Of a stretch of DNA of 64,000 nt, positions 60,127-64,000 are shown in pieces. Location: NCBI RefSeq assembly GCF_001514065.1, contig NZ_KQ948424.1, positions 655,568 through 719,567 of the forward strand, in the 5' to 3' direction. Numbering within the stretch: position 1 is the stretch's first letter; the number at the start of each line of letters is the position of its first letter. The stretch is from Streptomyces antibioticus. Lineage in GTDB: Bacteria; Actinomycetota; Actinomycetes; Streptomycetales; Streptomycetaceae. Under the pieces are notes generated by a model, which saw nothing but the letters and a program-made list of their open reading frames with translations, was not told the DNA's origin and made no database searches. The translations under genes and the position numbers were made by a program.

Positions 60127-61740
60127 CTACCGGAACCGGAACGCCTTCATCAGCCTCAGGCTGCGGCTCATGAACTGGGCGTACTTCTCGTCGTCCATCC
60201 CCAGTGCCGGGGCCATCGGCAGCAGCCGCTGCTGGGCGACCGTCTGGGCCTCGGTGTACTTGAGGATGCCCTCGGAGCCGTGCCGGCGGCCGAGACCGGA
60301 GTCCTTCATGCCGCCCATCGGGGACTGGACGCTGCCGTAGGCGGGCGCGTAGCCCTCGTTGACGTTGACCGTGCCGGTGCGCAGCCGGGCGGCGACCTCG
60401 CGGCCGCGCCTGCCGTCCTTCGTCCAGACCGAGGAATTCAGGCCGTACGAGGTGGAGTTGGCCTCCTTGACGGCCTCGTCCTCGTCCTTGAAGCGGTAGA
60501 TGGACACCACCGGGCCGAAGGTCTCCTCGGCGCAGATCGCCATCGGCTCGGTCACGCCGTCGAGGATGGTCGGCTCGAAGAAGTACGGGCCGATGTCCGG
60601 ACGGGCGACGCCACCGGCGACGACCTTGGCGCCCTTGGCGACGGCCTCCTCCACGTGGCGGGTGACGGTCTCCAGCTGCCGCTCCCCCACCAGGGAGCCC
60701 ATGTCGGCGCCGTAGGCGAGGGACTTGCCGAGCCGCATGGCCTTCGTGCGGGCGGCGAAGCGCTCCAGGAAGGCGTCGGCGACCGACTCGTGGACGTACA
60801 ACCGCTCGATGGAGATGCAGAGTTGGCCCGCGGAGGAGAAGCAGGCGCGGACGGCGCCGGCCGCGGCCTTCTCGATGTCCGCGTCCTCCAGGACCAACAT
60901 GGCGTTCTTGCCGCCGAGTTCGAGGGACACGCCGACCAGCCGGGCCGCCGCGCCTTGAGCGACCTCGCGCCCGGTACGGGTGGAGCCGGTGAACGAGACG
61001 TAGTCGGCGTGCCGGACGACCTCGGGGCCGACGACCGGGCCCTCGCCGAGGACGACCTGGAAGACGTCGGCCGGCAGGCCCGCCTCTATGAGCAGGTCGC
61101 GCGCCCACAGGGCGGTCAGGCAGGTCTCGGTGTCGGGCTTCATGACGACGGCGTTGCCCGCGACGAACGCCGGGAGCGCGTCGCCGACCGAGAGCTCCAG
61201 CGGGTAGTTCCAGGGGGCGATCTGACCGACCACACCGCGCGGGTGGCGGAGTTCGGTGACGCGGGTGAGCGTGGGCATGGCGCCCGCGTGCCGCTTGGGC
61301 CGCAGATAGGAGGGCGCCTTGCGGCCGTAGTGCCGGGCGGCGACCGCGACGGCCTGCACCTCCTCGTGGGCGTGCAGCCGGGCCTTGCCGGTCTCCAGCT
61401 GGATGAGGTCGAGGACCTCCGCCTGGCGTTCGAGCACCAGGTCGTGGAAGCGGAGCAGCACGGCCGCGCGCTGCCGTACGGGCGTCTGCGCCCACACCGC
61501 CTGCGCCGCGCGGGCCGCCTCGAAGGCCTTCGCCACGTCCTCGGGCGTCGACTCGGGCAGGTCGGCCAGCTTCTCGCCGGTGAACGGCGTGTGGTTGGCG
61601 GTACGACCGGAGCCGACCACGCCCTTGGTGAGCTGCGCGACCAGCTCCGGGGTGACCACGTCGGCGGCGGTACGGGCGCCCTCCGGGGCGGGGGCGAGGG
61701 GGTTGGTGCCGGTCAGTTCCGGGGCCTGCGAGTCCGTCAT
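60127..61740 (-). CDS. Succinate-semialdehyde dehydrogenase (NADP+), GabD2-like
   Basis: Length 537 aa. Aldehyde dehydrogenase fold: IAPWNYPLELSVGDALPAFVAGNAVVMKPD, NAD site VSFTGSTRTGREVAQ, general base Glu in SLELGGKNAML, catalytic Cys in SSAGQLCISIERLYV, EETFGPVVSIYRF. Closest family is the GabD2 type of Actinobacteria, oxidising succinate semialdehyde to succinate; other aldehydes are possible. Cotranscribed with the GMC oxidoreductase, which may produce its aldehyde substrate. Confidence 0.92.
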   Translation of the reverse strand: MTDSQAPELTGTNPLAPAPEGARTAADVVTPELVAQLTKGVVGSGRTANHTPFTGEKLADLPESTPEDVAKAFEAARAAQAVWAQTPVRQRAAVLLRFHDLVLERQAEVLDLIQLETGKARLHAHEEVQAVAVAARHYGRKAPSYLRPKRHAGAMPTLTRVTELRHPRGVVGQIAPWNYPLELSVGDALPAFVAGNAVVMKPDTETCLTALWARDLLIEAGLPADVFQVVLGEGPVVGPEVVRHADYVSFTGSTRTGREVAQGAAARLVGVSLELGGKNAMLVLEDADIEKAAAGAVRACFSSAGQLCISIERLYVHESVADAFLERFAARTKAMRLGKSLAYGADMGSLVGERQLETVTRHVEEAVAKGAKVVAGGVARPDIGPYFFEPTILDGVTEPMAICAEETFGPVVSIYRFKDEDEAVKEANSTSYGLNSSVWTKDGRRGREVAARLRTGTVNVNEGYAPAYGSVQSPMGGMKDSGLGRRHGSEGILKYTEAQTVAQQRLLPMAPALGMDDEKYAQFMSRSLRLMKAFRFR

Positions 61741-61871
61741 GACGCGCAGGGTATGCCGGGTCGGGGACTTTGGGTACCCGGCGGTAACAGGGATTCACCG
61801 ACCGCACACACGGCGCCAGCGATCACTGGCGGAGAACCTGCTGATCAGGGCGTTGTACGAGGACGATCACC

Positions 61872-63497
61872 TCAGGACGCCGGTTTTCCGATCTCGAGCC
61901 GGTCCCGGGCCGTCTTGAACACCGAGGTGCCCTCCTTCTCGTCGGGGGTGCCCTTGGGCATGTCGACGCGCAGCTCGTACATCCGGCCGTCGTCGGTCAG
62001 GACCGTCAGCTGCATGACCCGGGTGGAGCCGAAGCCCTCGTCGTCGTAGGTGGTGTCGGCGAGGATCGCGGCGTAGCCGTCCAGGCTGGTGTCGGTGATC
62101 TGCGTGTCCGCGTCCCCGTGCGAAGCCCACTCCAGCTTCTGCTGCTGCTTCCGCATCTCCAGAGAGACGGGGGCCTTGTCCCACTGGCTGAGGCGGACCC
62201 CGATGTCCCCGGACTCGAAGATCACGATCCTGGGCTGGTCGTTCGGGCTGCCCTGCCGCACGGACTCCTGGTACCGGCTCGGCACGGAGAGGATCGCGTT
62301 CATGTCCTTCTCCCGATGCCGGGTCCAGGACTCGTCGGCGATGTCCGTGGCGCTCACGGCGGAATGGGTGGCGTTCATCTCCCTGGGGTCCGCGGGTGCC
62401 GGGTCCGCGAAGAACCAGGAGGTCCCGGCCCACGCCCCGCCGACGAGCGTGACGGCGAGGAGCGCGGCGAGGAGGGGGTGGCGCAGGGGGCGGGGCTTGT
62501 GGTGCGGTGGCGTCGGTACCGCGGTGGTGTCCGACGCGGCAACCGGTGCGGCCTCGGGCCCGCGCAGCCGTACGGTGCCGGAGTCCTCCCCCAACTCCGT
62601 CATTCGGTCGGGTTTCTGGACGACCGGCGACGGTTCCGGCTCGGCGAGCTTCGGCACCGGCCACCCTTCCGCCGCCGCCTCCAGCACCTTGGCGGCCTCC
62701 TCGGCGTCGGGCCGCGCGTCGGGGTCCTTGGCCAACAGCCCGGTGATCAGCGGGCCGAGCGATCCGGCGCGCCCCGGCTCGGGCGGATCGTGGGAGAGGA
62801 CCGCGGCGAGGGTGGACTCCACCGTCGTACGCCGGAAGGGCGGCTCCCCTTCGACGGCGGCGTACAACAACACACCCAGGGACCACAGATCGGAGGCCGG
62901 TCCGGCCCCCTTCCCGGACATCCGCTCGGGCGCGACGAAGTCGAGCGAGCCGATGAACTCGCCGCTGACGGTGAGGGATTCCTCGCCCTGGACATGGGCG
63001 ATGCCGAAGTCGGTGAGGACGACCCGGCCGTGGGTGCCGAGGAGGACGTTGGCGGGTTTCACGTCCCGGTGGACGATGCCGACGGAGTGCGCGGAGCGCA
63101 GCGCGCCGAGGACGGCGAGACCGATACGGGCGGCCTCGGCCGCGGCGACGGGCCCGCGTCGGAGCGCCTCGTCGAGGGACTCGCCCCGGACCAACTCCAT
63201 GACGATCCAGGGCAGTCCGTCCTCCACGACGACGTCATGGATGGAGACGGCGGCGGGATGGTCGACCCGGGCGGCGGCACGGGCCTCGCGGTACAGCCGG
63301 TGCGAGGCCCGCTGATGCACTTCGTCCTCGGGATCGCCGGGCAACCTCGGCTGCTTGACCGCGACTTCACGGCCGACCAGCTCGTCGAGCGCCCGCCAGA
63401 CGGTACCCATCCCGCCCGACCCTATGCGCTCGACGAGCCGGTAACGGCCGCCTATGAGTCGCCCCTTGGGGCTGGTCCCGCCCCCGTCGTTGCTCAT
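61872..63497 (-). CDS. PknB-like Ser/Thr protein kinase with extracytoplasmic domain
   Basis: Length 541 aa, ATG start. Kinase 15-275: glycine loop RIGSGGMGTVW, VAVKQP (Lys), HRDVKPANVLL, DFG in LTDFGIAHVQG, and SLDFVAPERM. A linker to about 330 precedes one membrane helix (HPLLAALLAVTLVGGAWAGTSWFF, about 342-365). The outer part of about 175 residues is not PASTA and has no name known to me. It probably senses an extracellular cue. Upstream is the LamG protein gene on the same strand, 61 nt away. Confidence 0.94.
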   Translation of the reverse strand: MSNDGGGTSPKGRLIGGRYRLVERIGSGGMGTVWRALDELVGREVAVKQPRLPGDPEDEVHQRASHRLYREARAAARVDHPAAVSIHDVVVEDGLPWIVMELVRGESLDEALRRGPVAAAEAARIGLAVLGALRSAHSVGIVHRDVKPANVLLGTHGRVVLTDFGIAHVQGEESLTVSGEFIGSLDFVAPERMSGKGAGPASDLWSLGVLLYAAVEGEPPFRRTTVESTLAAVLSHDPPEPGRAGSLGPLITGLLAKDPDARPDAEEAAKVLEAAAEGWPVPKLAEPEPSPVVQKPDRMTELGEDSGTVRLRGPEAAPVAASDTTAVPTPPHHKPRPLRHPLLAALLAVTLVGGAWAGTSWFFADPAPADPREMNATHSAVSATDIADESWTRHREKDMNAILSVPSRYQESVRQGSPNDQPRIVIFESGDIGVRLSQWDKAPVSLEMRKQQQKLEWASHGDADTQITDTSLDGYAAILADTTYDDEGFGSTRVMQLTVLTDDGRMYELRVDMPKGTPDEKEGTSVFKTARDRLEIGKPAS

Positions 63498-63558
63498 GTC
63501 CCATCAGTACCCTGCGACGTGGCGGGTTGTCGACGCGGGGCGGCCGGGCCACCGTCCG

Positions 63559-64000
63559 TCAGGTGATGTCGACGCCGCCCAGCCGCAGCATCGCCAGCTG
63601 TGTCCGGTTCAGCACACCGGCGTAGGTGTGCAGTTCGTCGACCTCGCCGGTCAGGTACTCCCCGGCCGTGCCGCGTCCGACCTGGAGGTCGCCGGTCGGC
63701 GTCCAGGTGTCCGCGCCCGTCACGCTCGCCGTGGCCGCCGGGTACGTGTCGTCGACGTAGAGCCGCAGTTCGTCGGTGCGCTCGTCGTAGACCACGGCCA
63801 GGAACTCGTCGCCCGCCGAGGAGCCCACGTCGTAGCGGGCCTCGACCGTGGTGGTCGGCGCGTCGGCGCGGTCCTCGTGGGCCACGGTCGCCTGCCAGGT
63901 CCGGGAGGCGGCGAGGTAGCGCAGGGTGAACAGGTCGGTGTGCTCGCCCGGCTGGGAGAGCACCGTCATGTCGCGGGTCACGGTGTCCGGGTCGATGCGC
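63559..64000 (-). CDS. LamG/jellyroll-domain protein, 3' end only
   Basis: The frame is open to the window edge (reading RIDPDTVTRDM into the next residues), so the gene is truncated upstream by the window. The last about 147 residues form a LamG-like concanavalin fold (FTLRYLAASRTWQATVAHED...DTYPAATASVTGADTW, GEVDELHTYAGVLNRTQLAML). Such domains occur in secreted carbohydrate-binding or adhesive proteins. The beginning must be sought beyond the window. Confidence 0.85.
   Translation of the reverse strand, partial: RIDPDTVTRDMTVLSQPGEHTDLFTLRYLAASRTWQATVAHEDRADAPTTTVEARYDVGSSAGDEFLAVVYDERTDELRLYVDDTYPAATASVTGADTWTPTGDLQVGRGTAGEYLTGEVDELHTYAGVLNRTQLAMLRLGGVDIT

Noticed and set aside
58337-61807. 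1156-codon frame that would fuse the GMC oxidoreductase to an upstream part
   Set aside because: The upstream part is an out-of-frame reading of the aldehyde dehydrogenase; a good ribosome site and GTG at 60115 define the real start.
1-64000. tRNA, rRNA, CRISPR arrays and insertion sequences
   Set aside because: Read for T-loop-like motifs, regular spaced repeats and transposase motifs; none was convincing. A tRNAscan or IS search would be decisive.

Overview
The window is a high-GC (about 70% or more) chromosomal segment with strong third-position GC bias, many GTG and TTG starts, ATGA-type overlaps, DUF397/XRE pairs, PASTA and NlpC/P60 proteins, and large actinobacterial membrane proteins. 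Everything points to a Streptomyces or close relative. Most of it looks like conserved core chromosome. About 52 protein genes are supported. I found no rRNA, tRNA, CRISPR array, transposase or integrase.

Layout. 0.1-2.2 kb: two paralogous membrane-anchored HTH regulators. 2.4-7 kb: folD with a DUF3017 membrane protein, a proline-rich membrane protein, then purine synthesis genes purN-purH. 7-11.3 kb: two membrane proteins and a hybrid HTH/sigma-like membrane regulator. 11.4-13.5 kb: sucCD of the TCA cycle. 14-16.5 kb: two secreted low-complexity proteins. 16.7-25.2 kb: a divergent gene system, MoxR AAA ATPase, DUF5682, small ORF and VWA protein on one strand, SWIM zinc-finger and DUF5691 on the other. 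25.2-28.7 kb: a stand-alone B12-binding mutase subunit (icmB-like), a lipase and an M23 peptidase. 28.8-35.8 kb: the helicase pcrA, two NlpC/P60 hydrolases, a TDT-family transporter and a small membrane protein. 35.9-42.5 kb: an accessory-looking block with a DUF4062/TIR-like protein, a 941-residue KGGVGR-TIR-STAND protein, a winged-helix/zinc-ribbon regulator and an XRE/DUF397 pair. 42.7-47 kb: an anti-sigma-type ATPase, a PspC histidine kinase with LuxR response regulator, and PspC/LiaF-type membrane proteins. 47-53 kb: PASTA, DoxX, DUF4429/SHOCT, class II aldolase, sensor-like and PNPOx-fold proteins. 53-58 kb: guaA, an attenuator-controlled chorismate mutase, a membrane-anchored protein and a LAXTG cell-wall protein. 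58.3-64 kb: a GMC oxidoreductase, a succinate-semialdehyde dehydrogenase, a Ser/Thr kinase and the end of a LamG protein cut by the window edge.

The most interesting signals are regulatory. The MoxR and SWIM operons are fired from a 13-bp inverted repeat in which each arm is a TTGTCAGTG element of the PafBC (RecA-NDp) DNA-damage promoter, and pcrA carries a third, slightly degenerate copy. This suggests the MoxR/VWA/SWIM system belongs to the DNA-damage response. Chorismate mutase is preceded by an apparently leaderless 23-codon peptide with Phe-Leu-Phe-Thr-Tyr, a pause hairpin and a 12-bp terminator, which is a classical attenuator layout. The first NlpC/P60 gene sits behind a well-matching ydaO-type c-di-AMP riboswitch. 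The DUF4062 / KGGVGR-TIR-STAND pair is the best candidate for a little-described conflict or signalling system.
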